Source: Mytilus californianus
Taxonomy: Eukaryota > Mollusca > Bivalvia > Mytilida > Mytilidae
Direction of reading: 5' to 3'
Assembly (NCBI RefSeq): GCF_021869535.1
Contig: NW_026262659.1
Location: 6,572,001-6,636,000, forward strand
DNA: 64,000 bases
The notes below the pieces were generated by a model. The model did no database searches and had not been told where the DNA came from. It saw only the letters and a program-made list of their open reading frames with translations. This document shows positions 10,900 to 24,200 of this stretch, one piece after another (position 1 is the first letter of the stretch; every line of letters starts with the position of its first letter). The translations under genes and the position numbers were made by a program.

Positions 10900-12193
10900 T
10901 ATAACTTCATTTAAAAAACAATTACTTAAGAATATATAATTTTTCATGGAATTCAGGGGGTATTAGTCAGTGGGACAGTAACCCAGCAACGAATGAAAAA
11001 GGACAACTGTTAGCTTACATAAATACATGAATGTGCTATGTTTTTGATAGTAAATGATTATTATACTTTTTTACGAGTAGTGTTTTCTCACAAAATAAAT
11101 AAAATGGAGAAAAAAACACAAAATCCAAACCAAACACAAACAATGTTTTCGAAAGAGCAATACTTCAACTGTACGGATAAATGGAGAAACAAACAAACTA
11201 AAAGTAAATCAATAAAAAATGTCTAGTGAAAAAAAATGGATTGATAGCAGAATCAAATCTATATCGAAATGAAAAGAAGTTGAACATGCAAACGATTTAA
11301 AAATAACCTGACCTTCCAAGGTTTCTATAATTCATCATTCCAAATGGGAAAATTAAGCCTAAAAAATGTTTTCCTTATTGTGTTATGCATGCCGGAAACA
11401 ATTTTGTGTATAATCAGCTTTGATATCACAATCTATTTAAACATTCTGATTGCTTTTGCATTTGCAGGCTATCTAGAAAATGCAAAAGTTTGTTTAGCTT
11501 TTTATAAAAGCTTCTACTTGTACAGCGTAATATATAACAGCTACAACTTTGCAATTAACATGATGCAATGTTATCCAAACTACAATATAATGGATGCTAA
11601 CATTTATAATTGAAGCCGACGTTTGCTAATAGAATCTAAACTCTGATGCCTCTCATCAAGGTGGAGGGCGTGACTGGCTTTTGGCATGTGGACTATAGTA
11701 GAGGGTGAGGTAAAAAAAAATTGGGGATGTGCACGTGCGACATAGTTAGTAAACAAAACCGGAAACGTGGGGTGTATAGGGAGTAAACAAAGTGGGATCT
11801 ACTCTTGGTAAAAGAAGGGGGAAGTGGAAAGTAGAAACAAATTACCAAAAAGCCAGATCTAGGAAATGAGCATCCAACGGAAGTGACTCTTTAACTTCGA
11901 TAACTGTACATATCGATTCGCAGGTCACAAATGGACATGACCATATTTCAAAAAAAAAAATGGATTGTAATAAAGAAAATGTTTATTGACTTACAATTAA
12001 ATTTAAACTTCTGCGTTATATTAAAACAAAAAGCATTCTTTCCCATTTAAAAGTAAACATAAGGGTCTGGGTCAACACTTGTATTTTTCACATTCCAATT
12101 GAAGTTACTGACCTGTTATCGCTAACTAAACAGATAGGACTATCTAATTCTTCTATAACCATAAAGACGATACGGTCTTGATTTGACGGGAAA
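10900..12193. other. Upstream flank of the SUSD2/mesh-like gene
   Basis: AT-rich, with no TATA box that I would trust near exon 1. An 89-codon frame at 11344-11613 is hydrophobic and low in complexity and shows no domain. A promoter must lie near the 3' end of this stretch if exon 1 is right, but nothing in the sequence fixes it. Confidence 0.4.
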
Positions 12194-12263
12194 ATGGCGA
12201 CCGCCACGGAAATTCAAATTTATTTGATCAGGATTGTTTTTGCTTGTGTTTCATTTTCATCAA
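12194..12263 (+). CDS. Exon 1: start and signal peptide
   Basis: The ATG at 12194 (context AAAATGG) is followed by a hydrophobic core (IQIYLIRIVFACVSF) suited to a signal peptide. The donor GTAAGT lies at 12264, phase 1. The next exon continues in frame. No exon further upstream could be recognised. Confidence 0.75.
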
Positions 12264-15200
12264 GTAAGTTTGTAGTACATAGGTAATTTAATCATTTCTT
12301 TCATCTAATTTGAAGAACATATTTTTAGATGTAACAGAATGTATTTTATTATTATGTAATCGCATACCGACATGTCACCACTTTAGTTGTTTATTGTTTG
12401 TGTACGGCGCATGTAAAGAAGGGTGCACTTTTAACTGTCAGTGCATAGAAACAGACGACGAACATTTATATAATTACCTTACATGTAAAACGATTTCACA
12501 GGTTTCCTTGTTATTTATGAAGAAGACAATTTGAATATTTCCATGTCGCACAAAATATAAACAATGCGTTGAACAAAACATGCAAAAACGGTTGAGTGTT
12601 CAAATAGAATGCAGCTTTAATTTTCAAATCCTTGGTACACTTAAAGATACAACATATCAACTACTACTAGGAGTGAAAAAAAGAAAAATGCGCTTCAACT
12701 TCATATCAGGGTTCTGCAACATTTCTGCAATCTACAACCAGGTAAGCATTAATTTTAGATATACCTCTAAACATTGGCGCCTGATTTAGCCTGTAGGTAA
12801 GTTGATTTATTCAATTGAAAACAAACACAAAACTCAGTTGTACATGTAACTGCACTATACGACAGAATTGAAAGAAGCTGATAAACAGAATGAATAAAAC
12901 TAAAATATATGTTGTTAATGATCGCATGAATTCTATTTCAGTTTCAAAAGGAGATGAAATATTTCCATTAACTGGCAAACCTGTGATTAGAGGGGAGGAC
13001 AAAACAAATCGCAAAGTCACACTTCCATATAATATCAAGTTTCCGTTCATGGGAACCAGATACAAAGATCTTTATGTATGTTTTATTACATTACCATTTT
13101 TAAGGATATATTTGAAATTAATAGCATATAATATTTTTATGCTATCATATTGGGACATATTGAATAAATTCAAAATATCCTTTAAACACGTACAATGAAA
13201 TACTTCACACCAGGAAATAAAAAGCACATTTTCCATCCAAAAAGTTTTTTTTTAAATTAAGGAGCAATTAAAGACTGAATACTACGTATAATTTATTGTC
13301 CTAAATCCTTACATTTTCTATATATAATACATAAAAATAACAATAGTACAACAGACCGCACTAACCATCATCACCCGACTCCTCTAAGAAAATGGACGCA
13401 CAAACAAAGACAACAACGAACAACACATGGTTCAGATATTTTCACTTGGCACATGAACAACATGCAATATTACCACATCTTCTTATTTTTAAACCATTTT
13501 TACGTGCTTATTATACCCCCTTTGAAAATCTAGAACTTGTGTTGTAAAAGTAAAATACACCATGTAAGGCTACATAAATCTTTGTAAACAGATAAATATG
13601 ATTCTGAATTTGCTTTCATTGTTTGTATTTCATGTTTTTCTATTCAGGTATCTAAAGATGGTCTTGTTGGATTTGCTCCCCGGACTCTACACCAAACCGA
13701 AGTATTTACTGAAACTTTAACCAAAGATGACCCGGCTTTTGTTGCGCCATATTATTTTCCTGCATATGGCATTGGTTCAAAAGTTGGTAACAACACGTAC
13801 ACTGGTCAGGTTTTGTATAGAGAAGGATCTCATGTACCTTTAGGGGAGTTATCAAAATACTCCTCTATCATTCAGGAATCTATGGTGGGATTAGAATACC
13901 AGTTCGAGGCTTTGTATGCGTTGGTTGTAACTTGGAAAGAAGTCATTTCTAACACAGATATTATGAACGGTTGTGGCTCGTGCAAGGTATATCTGCTACT
14001 TACCAATCAATATATGCAACGCTTGTTATACATGTTATATTGTTGAATGAATTAATTGGATCAGTACAGCCATAACTGTAGTTACTGACTTTGTTTTTTA
14101 GTTTCACGTGAAAAATGGGAGATTGGTTTGATTGCAACTGAGACAACTATTCATACACCAATGTAAAAAGATATGAACAATTAAAGCCCATAGTAAGGCC
14201 CTCAACAATGAGCAAAACTAATACCAAATAGTAAACTATGCAAGGGCTTGTAATGAGAAAAACAATTCAAATGAGGAAAGAAACGGAATGATTTATGCTT
14301 AAACAATTACTGAAAACATATTCAGCAACACAATTAATGATCGCCTTTAAATCTGGATTACAGGGATCTGGCTCAGGACATATCTTTATTCAAAGAGGAA
14401 AATTTTAGGTAAAACAAACTAATAGTATGTACCTGTCAATATATATTATATTTTAGCAGCTTACTAGGTTTAACAAAACAGGTTTTTCCGTTAGGTTTGC
14501 ATTGACAGGGAACACAGTCTGTTTACATAGTAAATGTTTAGGTAACAGGTATGTTAAAGGGATATCTCATGGATTTTATTAAATTTTACAAGCAACTAGG
14601 GCATGCGAACTTCATATGAGTATAAGAAAAATTATTTATGTAACATTTATTCTTGTCGAGGTATAATTGTATAGAATACACCTATATCGCGAAAAATGTT
14701 CTGCAATTTTTGCTTTAAATTATATTTTCCACAACCCCTGTCTCATTAAAACAATTATATGTTTTTGCCGCTGCAAAGTTCGTTTCATAGATATAACATT
14801 TGTAGGAGTCACCGAATTATTTTTTTTTAGTAAAAATGGTTATATCTTCTGCACAGCATGATCAAGGCTAATTTAAGTGTAACGTCGTGATTGCATTGCG
14901 AATCGGAATCGTACTTGTCGACGTTTTCAGCAATTATACATACACTATGGTGCTTTATAAAGAAAAGAAAAAAGAATTCGGTGACCCCTTTAACTTTTAT
15001 ATCTATATACCGAAAGTTTACTTTCCTTAACATATAATTTGTAATGAAAAATCAAAGGACATTCAATTTAAGTCAAATTATTCAATGATTTTTGGTATAT
15101 TTACATACGTTCTATACATTTGCACTTTTATATGTAGGATATTCAATTTGCTTTATCTCGGAAATTATTGAAGTTACCTAAAATTATTATCGATATTAAT

Positions 15201-18200
15201 ATGCAGTTTTACATTCTTTTAGAGGTTGTAAAATTATTTCATCAAATCCGTGAGATGGTCAATTTACGTACCTGATACTTTAAGAGACAATATTTGAAAT
15301 TCTTATATGTCAAGAAATACCTTCATAAAATATAGGCAAGCAATTAATTAATATTTTAAATAAAATCATGCAGTATTTGAGTCGATAAACGCTGGGTACT
15401 GGATAGTTTACAATGATATTGAAAGGGCTTATTAACTAATAAAAGTATTTATTTCTTCACTGAACTGTATAAAATATATTTGACATCTGCTTGTGAAATC
15501 CTGTAGAGAACAATGCATCGTATTTTATCCAAAATATTTTTTTGCAGTACAGTGTACCTTATTTCATAACATAGTGACTGTACTTGATATGCAAATAAAG
15601 ACATTTTCGCTTCAGAATAATACATTTCAATTGGCAATGTTGACAGACGGTACTTCAAGTTTTGCTATATTTAATTATGTGAAAATGGATATAACAATGG
15701 ACAAATTTACTCAGGTTAGAATTAACAACAATTAACAAATTTAAAGTCGTAATATAAAAATGTCTCTACTTCAAACGTTCAATTTTTTTTTTCAAATTTA
15801 AAACACAAGGATTGCCAAAAATCGGAAGGCTAGAGGTTCATTGTCGAAATTTCTTTCTTTTATGATTATTGGGCGATATTTTTCAGTGATCTGCAAAATG
15901 TAAATAATTCTGAAACTACTAGATGCGATCACCCCGATTAATTTTCTTACACGAGGGTCTAGATGGGGGAGGAGGGGGGTTCCTTCATTTCTGTATTCCG
16001 TAATTTTATAGGCCATTTTTCTCTATTTTTTTATACTTTTTGCCCATTATTCTCTATTCTTTATATTTAAGCACCTCATTATTCTCTGTTCCTTATTTTT
16101 TTGGGTCCATTTTTCCTTATTCTTTATATTTTTTGCCCATTATTCTCTATTCTGTAAACCCCTATCCACATCCTCTTACATGCGTCAATAAAATCACATT
16201 TAAAAAAAAACTCAAGTGACTTATCTTTGTTGTTACAATAAGGATTCTACTTCCTCAAAATGATCTCTACACTACATGTACGTCACATAATTTTTTAAAA
16301 TAAAAATCGTGAAAATGGAAGTCATTGTAGACATGGTAGAGATGACGCACAGTCAATTTAGCTCTTGAAAACCGAATCTACATAGCATCAATATTACGAT
16401 CCTTACACGACAGATATATTCTAAAAGACAAATGTATCTACTAGCTATAAAACATAATGTACTTTTAGGCCTTTTGTCAACTAAAAATTATTGTCTGATT
16501 TGTTGTCAGTGGGAATTTTCGAAAGTCTAAATAACACTAAAAACAATTATATTTCAATATTTCGTGGAAAGATCCACAAGTAGAGTCTGTTTTCAAGGGC
16601 TTTTAGTAAAACAAAATAAAGGGGTGTTAGTGAATGATGTGTCCGACTACAAATTATGCCTATAATTAAATAGAAAAATGAGTGAATGAAAATTTTTAAA
16701 AATTACAAAAAAGCAGAAATACACCTAAAGTTTTAACATTTCTAGTAGCACGAAGCTTTTTTTTCACATTCGAGGAAAAGAGGACAGAGTTGTAAACAAT
16801 TCAAATATACCATTTTGGTCATGTTTACCTTCTCTAATAAAGAGTTCCATTTTCTTTGTTTTAATTCATTTGGATATCTGCCTGTATATTACCCTCCACC
16901 TATATTATATTCTTAAAATGATTATATATATATATGATTTAATGTGTTATGTTTTATGTTTTGTGTATATGTGAATTTATTATTTGTAAATGTTTTGTAA
17001 GAGGTGAAAATATTGTCTTGTCTATATTTGTGAAATTACATGATACAGTTGACCGCGTTTATCCATATAAACAATAGCACTACCTATGAAATAGACAATT
17101 TTATTCTAATGTCATAATGAATGACACAGCCATGCATATTTGAAATCATAAATAGTAATTTGAATCTAAGGTCGGCTTTGAGCGTTCCTGATGAAGGTAA
17201 ATCCAGAAAAGCGCTTCGGACGCATACAATTTATAACGTGTTGTTTCCATTTATTTGCAACTTCCTAAGGTAAAGTTGGACATAGATAATTTCGGATATT
17301 CGTTTTACTTACAAGGTAAAATCGCAGCCATATAACTCCTCTAATATTTATACATCCATGGCCTTCAAAATGTTGGCTTTGAGTGTTGCCTGATTAAGGT
17401 AAATACAGAAAACCGCTTCAGGCGCACATCATTTACCAAGTGTTATTTCCATATTCGGCAGAGGAAATCTTAAAAAGAGTTTTCAGAATTACATCTTTGA
17501 CTGTATATTTGCCTTTTCTCTAATCTGACTTTGTAAGTGAAACAAGTACTCCGAGAGTTCCCAAAATATGCTAGTAGACTTCCGTTCAAACAAATGGCGA
17601 TTTCTTCATTCAAAGACAAACCTGGTTATTGTTGCTAAAAGGGATGACGATTGGAAGAAACTATTGATGAATTATAAATACAATATAAAACCGGCAATTG
17701 GAGTGAAAAGCGTATATTTTGTCAAAACAAATTAAAACATTGAAAAAGTTTACATAAAATTATTATGGAATGTTGCACTTTTTAAAATAGATGCAGTCAA
17801 GGTAAACTACTAGTATCGAGAATGAAGAAGAAATATCATGTTTTTAAATTTCAGCTGTATTTTAGTAAATTTTTAAGAATTCATAAACTTGGAGACAGGT
17901 AGAAATTATAGAAGTCTCATTTTGCTTCACAGAAAAGAATGACCAACGTAGAAACAAATGTTTTGTTTGAGGAAAGTACAAATCATACTTCTTGAGAGGG
18001 AATGCTAATTATGATAAGCAGATCACTGAAAGTGCATTATCAATACACTAGATGTTGCCATTCACAAAATATTGGTAACATGTTCTGCACCTGTTTTTTC
18101 AACAGAGAAAGCAAAAATTATAGGAGTAGATTTACACAATTTGATGCTGTTTTTTGTAGTCCGGTTTTAATGCTGGTAAGGGAAGAGGGTATACAACCGC

Positions 18201-21200
18201 ATTAAACGACAGAGAGTTGACACATGTTTTGGACAATTATGGAAGTGATTCGAAGGGGATGTATATCTTCAGAATAGATAGAGAACAGATACAGCCTGGA
18301 GGATGTTCTAACGATACACGTGGAAGTAATATATATATATATACTTTCTTAAGTTTATTTTATTAGTCAACAAATAAGAATTATATCAACTAGTTGTAAG
18401 GGGAAAAATAAAGTGTAGAAGTAATTCTTTTTACAGCAGATGGTAATTTAAGGTAGATCATAGGTATATATTTCCTCAGATAGAATTTTTTATACTTTGC
18501 CAAAATAAAGGTTTTCTATGCTTTTTCCAAAAATATAATAAAAAGTATGGGTCACCGTGCTATTTTTCAAGCTACGGGTTGTACGAAATTGCACAAATTT
18601 GCTTAGATTGTTCATGAAAAAACACATTTTTGTGCTTAAAAAGAAATCTATGAGATAGAATTTTGAAATATAATATGAGAAGATAGGTTTTATAATATGC
18701 TTTAAAAAATAAAAAGAAAAAATGGTGTCACCGAACTTGTTTTCTTGCTACAAGTAAAAAAATAAAATTTCCCTATCAGTCCAGTATAATTTTTTTACTA
18801 AAAGAGTTATCTCCCCTTAAATGGCCAAGCTGAAAAAATGATTCCAAAAACACAATTATTTGGTATTTTTTTTAAACATTTTGAAAAAATGCAATAAATC
18901 ACCAAGTTTTCTTTCATTAAATAAACAGTCTAACCTATAAATTGCCTATCTGTCTCCAAATTTGCAGATTTGGGCAAAGATCTAGACCGATTGTGTACTG
19001 CGATTGTACAATCCAAGATGGCGGTATACCATGAATCTACCTTAATAGGTTCTGACTTTATTGCGTAGTACTAGTATTTCATGTTATCAAATATACCCAA
19101 ATAGTCTTCTAATACATGTATATACAAATCTGACTAAAACTCCCTTCCAATAGAATATAATGTACATATGTATATAGAGAGAACATTAGACGGTTGATAT
19201 ATACAGGCCAAAAACATTGTTTGTTTTTCCTGTAGGGAAAATAAAAAAAAACAGTGCAATTAAAAAAATTACAGAGAATTATGTGGCGTGCTTACAAAAT
19301 GTTTACTTTGGATTAAAGATGATAAACATTTAAGAAGAAGGTTTTTATATTTTTGAATAAATGTACTTATATAATTTTATGCTATCTTTGAAGGTGTCCT
19401 AAGCATTTATCCAACATATGCTGGAATGCTTGGTGGTAAAATGCTGGATATATCTGGTCCATGTATGCATTCTAATGCACGTCTAACACAGGTTAAGTGT
19501 AGATTCGGAGGCAAAGATGATTTAGTCACATACGGCTATAAAGTTAATTTTATGAAGGCAAGGTGTTCTGTTCCACGGATGCCAATACGTGGATGGATAA
19601 CGGTGGAAATGTCAATTAACAACATAACATATTCACACAGTACAAAAATTCTAATAGGTATGTTTCACAGATGACTGAGAATATGTTCCAATTGACTTAT
19701 CACCGAGTTTGTACTTGCATGAGCAACTTGACGGTTACCATATGTGGAGCAGGATCTGCTTACCCTTTCGGAGCACCTGGGATCACCACGGGTTCTTTTG
19801 GTTGGGTTTGTGTTGCTCAGTCTTTAGATTTCTATGTTATGTTTTGTAAACTGTTGTTTGTCCTTTGGTAGCTTTTCGTTTTTTGCAATAATACTCTCAG
19901 TTCGTTTTCGACTTATGAATTTGACTATCCTTATGGTATAGTTGTTGTCCAATTAGCGTATACTAAACATTTACCAATATTTATATGTTATTTGTTATTT
20001 GAAAAAAAAATAGAATGACACTATAAAATAATTCGAACATCTAATTCACTACAATTAAATTATTAAAGATGCCAGCAAATTCACATTCAAAGAAAATTGA
20101 CATTTAAGGATGTAGATAAATAAGCAAAACAACAGTCTACAAATCACAACATAGAGACATATCGTTGTTCTGTCCCAAGGATGTCCGTACATGATTGGAT
20201 ATCTTGCGAATACCAGTTAACAACAGAAAATATTTACACACTACAAAAAAATATTGATAGGTATGTAAAGCGGAAAACATCATCCCACTTACATAAATGA
20301 ATGGGATCAAGCCAAACACAAATACAAATATTACAAAACAGCAAAATGAAAGATCAGTACTTGACATATCACATAAAAGACTGTCATAAATTAAAGATCA
20401 ATAATATAGGAGCATATAAAACTATAAAAAAATGATTTCTAGATTTTTTTGTTGGGATGGGTGGGGGTGGGGGGGGGGGGGTCTCAAAATTTTGAGCAAC
20501 GAACAAATTATTTCTCCACAACAAACAGGTTATTTATAACTTTCCATTTTTTACATATATATTAGAATCAACTTATATCACGCCAATTATATATCCGTAG
20601 TGCATGAGAAATGTCTGGTTAATCACTAACAAAGACGTCTGCAATTACCAAACTTCTGGAACCGAATTAAAACAAATCGCAAGCCGAAGACAAATTTTAT
20701 ATCCTAACCCAAATTTCTTCTTCAATCTTAGGGATTTTGTGGTTTAAATAATGAATCATGAACGTTTTTTACTAACACATCTATCCAAAATGCAGTACTT
20801 GAGTGTGTATTATCATTTTTTTTTGGCACCGTTGAAATTAGTCAACTTACACTTTTTAACAGTTCATCCCGGCAGAGTATCAAAGGATGAGAGAATACAT
20901 TTACCATACATGGGAAAGGGAGAGGGATGGAACGAGACACACACAACACAGTTAACTTTGCATTGGAACAGTTCTTTGTTTACAGATTACAGGAATGCAA
21001 ACATCAACATTTCTTTGATGGGATATAAGGAAAATAATAATGGGGTAAGTCATGACACGTTTTTTTCCCTGTACAATAAGTGCGTTCACATTATACCTGT
21101 TTCAATAGATGGAAGGGATGCACACATCATTTCAGTTGGCACGTTAATGCTCGAATCAGATGATTCAGTTATATTTGGACTTTTATTTTGTATCTGTTCA

Positions 21201-24200
21201 CATGAGAACAGTTTTTTTCTTATATCAAAATGTTAAGAGGTCGAATGGTTTCGGTAGACGTTTTTCCTTTTATTTTATTAAATCAGCCCTTTTTATCGGA
21301 ATGGATATAGTAGATTATGAATACCTTTTTCATATTAAAGCATACTTTTGACATTTCAGATAACCTGGTCAAATCTAAAAAGTATAGGAACTATTCGTGC
21401 ATCAGCTGAGCAGTTTACATTTCAGACAAATAGTATAAATTGTATAGGTCCTGTTTGTGATGAGTATGAAATCGGAGTTGTTATGGCTGAACTACAAGAC
21501 CAAAAAAAGGCTACATTCTACAGGTATGAGGTACTTTAATCGTATATTCTTCTAAACGAAACAATTTCAGTAAAATTAATGAGGCAAAGCGATAAAATTC
21601 GTCAATGACTTGCACAGGGGCCTCGGTGACCGATTGGTATAAAGAGTTGATTTATAGCAATTATTACGTCATGTCAACTCTGAGGTTGTGATTTTGAACC
21701 TAGCTCGTGGCAAGTGCTTTTGAATTAGATCTTAATGGACTATAATTGACGGTTCGGCATCCTCAAACAATAAAACTAGCCACCACGATATCGACAAGAG
21801 TGGCATTAAACACCAAAAAATCAATGACTTACAATACAGTAAACAATATTTTCGTTTTGGGAACATGATAAAGACTAATGGACGAGTATTAGTTGAATAT
21901 TTAAACGTTTTGAAATATTTCTTAAACACTTATAGATTTCATTGGTCTTTTTTTTTCAAATTTTCTCTACTCTTAGATATATATATACATGATCATGTTC
22001 CTTAACAAATACAAACCAAGTAAGACTTAGCATCTGTCATCACATCACATATAAGGGGAACTGTCATACAAGTGACAGGTTTAGCTAGCTCTAAAACCAG
22101 GTTTAATCCACCATTTTCTACAGGAAATGACTGTACCAAGTCAGGAATATTACAGTTGTTTTCTATTCGTTTGATGTGTTTGAGCTCTTGATTTTGCCAT
22201 TTGATAAGGGACTTTCCGTTTTGAATTTTCCTTGGAGTTTGGTATTTTTGTTATTTTACTTTTTCCTTGTCATATGTGTAACATTACGTTACCACTGATT
22301 TCATTTACATTGTGTGACAGAATATAAGTTCCCCTATAATATTTGTTCCAAAGAACTTTTAGCATATAACAAAAGTTCCATTGGGAAAAAATATATATTC
22401 TTACCTTGTTTAGAATAAGAGCCATCGTTTAAATATGTACATTTTTTGTTGTATTCCTCAGACTCCATTCTTTGTATTTACTACATGTACAGGTAAATGT
22501 CATTTGAGGTGAACATTAATTAAGATGTAATCAGGTGTAAAAAATCAAATGACACTCTTTCTTTAAAGGAACAAATATTATGAAACCATATGGCGTTTTA
22601 GTTCCAGGAAAATATCTTATGAAGGTGGAAATAGTATTATGTAATGTTTGTTCCCAAGAACTTTTATTATCCATAGTTTTGTTCCAGGGGGAACAAGTAT
22701 TATGCGGAACAAATATATGTTCACAGTGAAACCGGCTGGAGGGAAAATTAAAAAAATCAAGGAGTTCTTGCATTTTGAACTTTGTTTTTCTTAATTTCTA
22801 CTTGTGTGGATGCAGATTTATTTTTTTTAATATATATAAACTGTATTGGGCGGAAACACATTTATTTGCTAAAGACTGGCAGTTCGTTTTTTAATTCTAT
22901 TATAAATAGAGTAATATATTGATACCTTCTTTAGAAATATTGGGTAATGTTAGTAATTAGTTAGATAAATATTCTATATAATTCGTATAAAACCTGCATT
23001 TTTGGCTACAACGATTACTCCGATCGTTGTAGTATTGTTAATGAACGACTCGAACACTGATCCTTTTCTGTAGTGGCAGTGTCTAAGCTGGGAGTTTGAC
23101 AACAAAATAATCTTATAAAGTATTGTAATGGCATTGTTGCAGAAGGATTCTTGGTATTATTATTCTATATAAGTGCAGCAAATATGAAAGGACTACTATC
23201 ATTGGTTAATATTAATGTACTTAAGAATGTATCTTTATTAGTTTCAAAGTTAACGAAAATATTATAAAGTAAAGTAATTATAAATATATTTCATTTCTAA
23301 GTTGTTCTATTTATTTCTATGATTGTATGTGATTGTATTTTGTATATATTTACCTCTTGTTTTACATGTCAATGTGACGAAGTGTTTTTAGATAAAGCAT
23401 ATTGTATTGTATTGTATTGGTATCCTTTGGTCGTTAGTCGTGACAATGTCAGTGTTAGGAGTTTCACTAGTGACTGAGTGATATATGTAGTTATATCACA
23501 TTAGGATTCTCCTACCCAAGTTGTCATATGTTAGCTAGGCACTCCTCAGTGGACGATTTTTAGATGGGAAAGCAGTGTCTAAGCAAGTCCTAACTCTAAT
23601 GTCGAATGATCTGTGCATGATGCCAGGTGTAATCTAGTTAATGGCAGTGTCCATTATTGAGCATCTTTGTTAACGTTTTGTTATGATTATAGTATTGTCT
23701 TGCATATGTCTGGGTCGATTTTTGAATTCGAAGTCAGTTCTGGTAGTGGGTGTATCTAAGAGGGTTGTGTCAATCATTTTATATGTCAAATAGTAAATGC
23801 GTTCATTCTACATCTGTATTAGGAATATAATGAATTATTATATTCTCCGAAGATTTTCCCAGACCGTTCAATGAACAATAAAACAACAATGATGACGCAA
23901 TAAGAAGTCATTTCAAAGTTTATATTACAAGTTTTGCATTTTTTCAGATTCTTAATAAGTAATGTAATAACCCTAGGATTTTTTGTAAACAACGCCATGG
24001 TCATCAATCTTGGTGACAATTGGCCGAGCCAAAAATGTAAGACATGGTATGATCAGGACAGACAAGATATGAGTTGGCTGAACAGCTTAGAGAGTTGTCC
24101 TTGTACACTGGTACAAGCACTTAGTGATATAGGACGTTTTCAGACTGATTTCGGATGTTACCTGTATGATAATAGGACCAGTAAATGTAGATATCACAAA

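Noticed and set aside
11344-11613. 89-codon hydrophobic plus frame
   Set aside because: AT-rich composition gives such frames by chance; no signal, domain or splice support.
12310-12534. 74-codon cysteine-containing frame in intron 1 as an extra exon
   Set aside because: No consistent acceptor or donor with the phases of exons 1 and 2, and exons 1 and 2 join in frame without it.
20461-20482. G-rich run as a regulatory G-quadruplex
   Set aside because: It is a plain homopolymer-like G run in an intron with no sign of conservation or function.
20751-21236. 161-codon plus frame, the longest plus frame in the large gene
   Set aside because: It is exon 7 (20863-21044) plus intron sequence on both sides; clear AG and GT sites and phase show the shorter exon.
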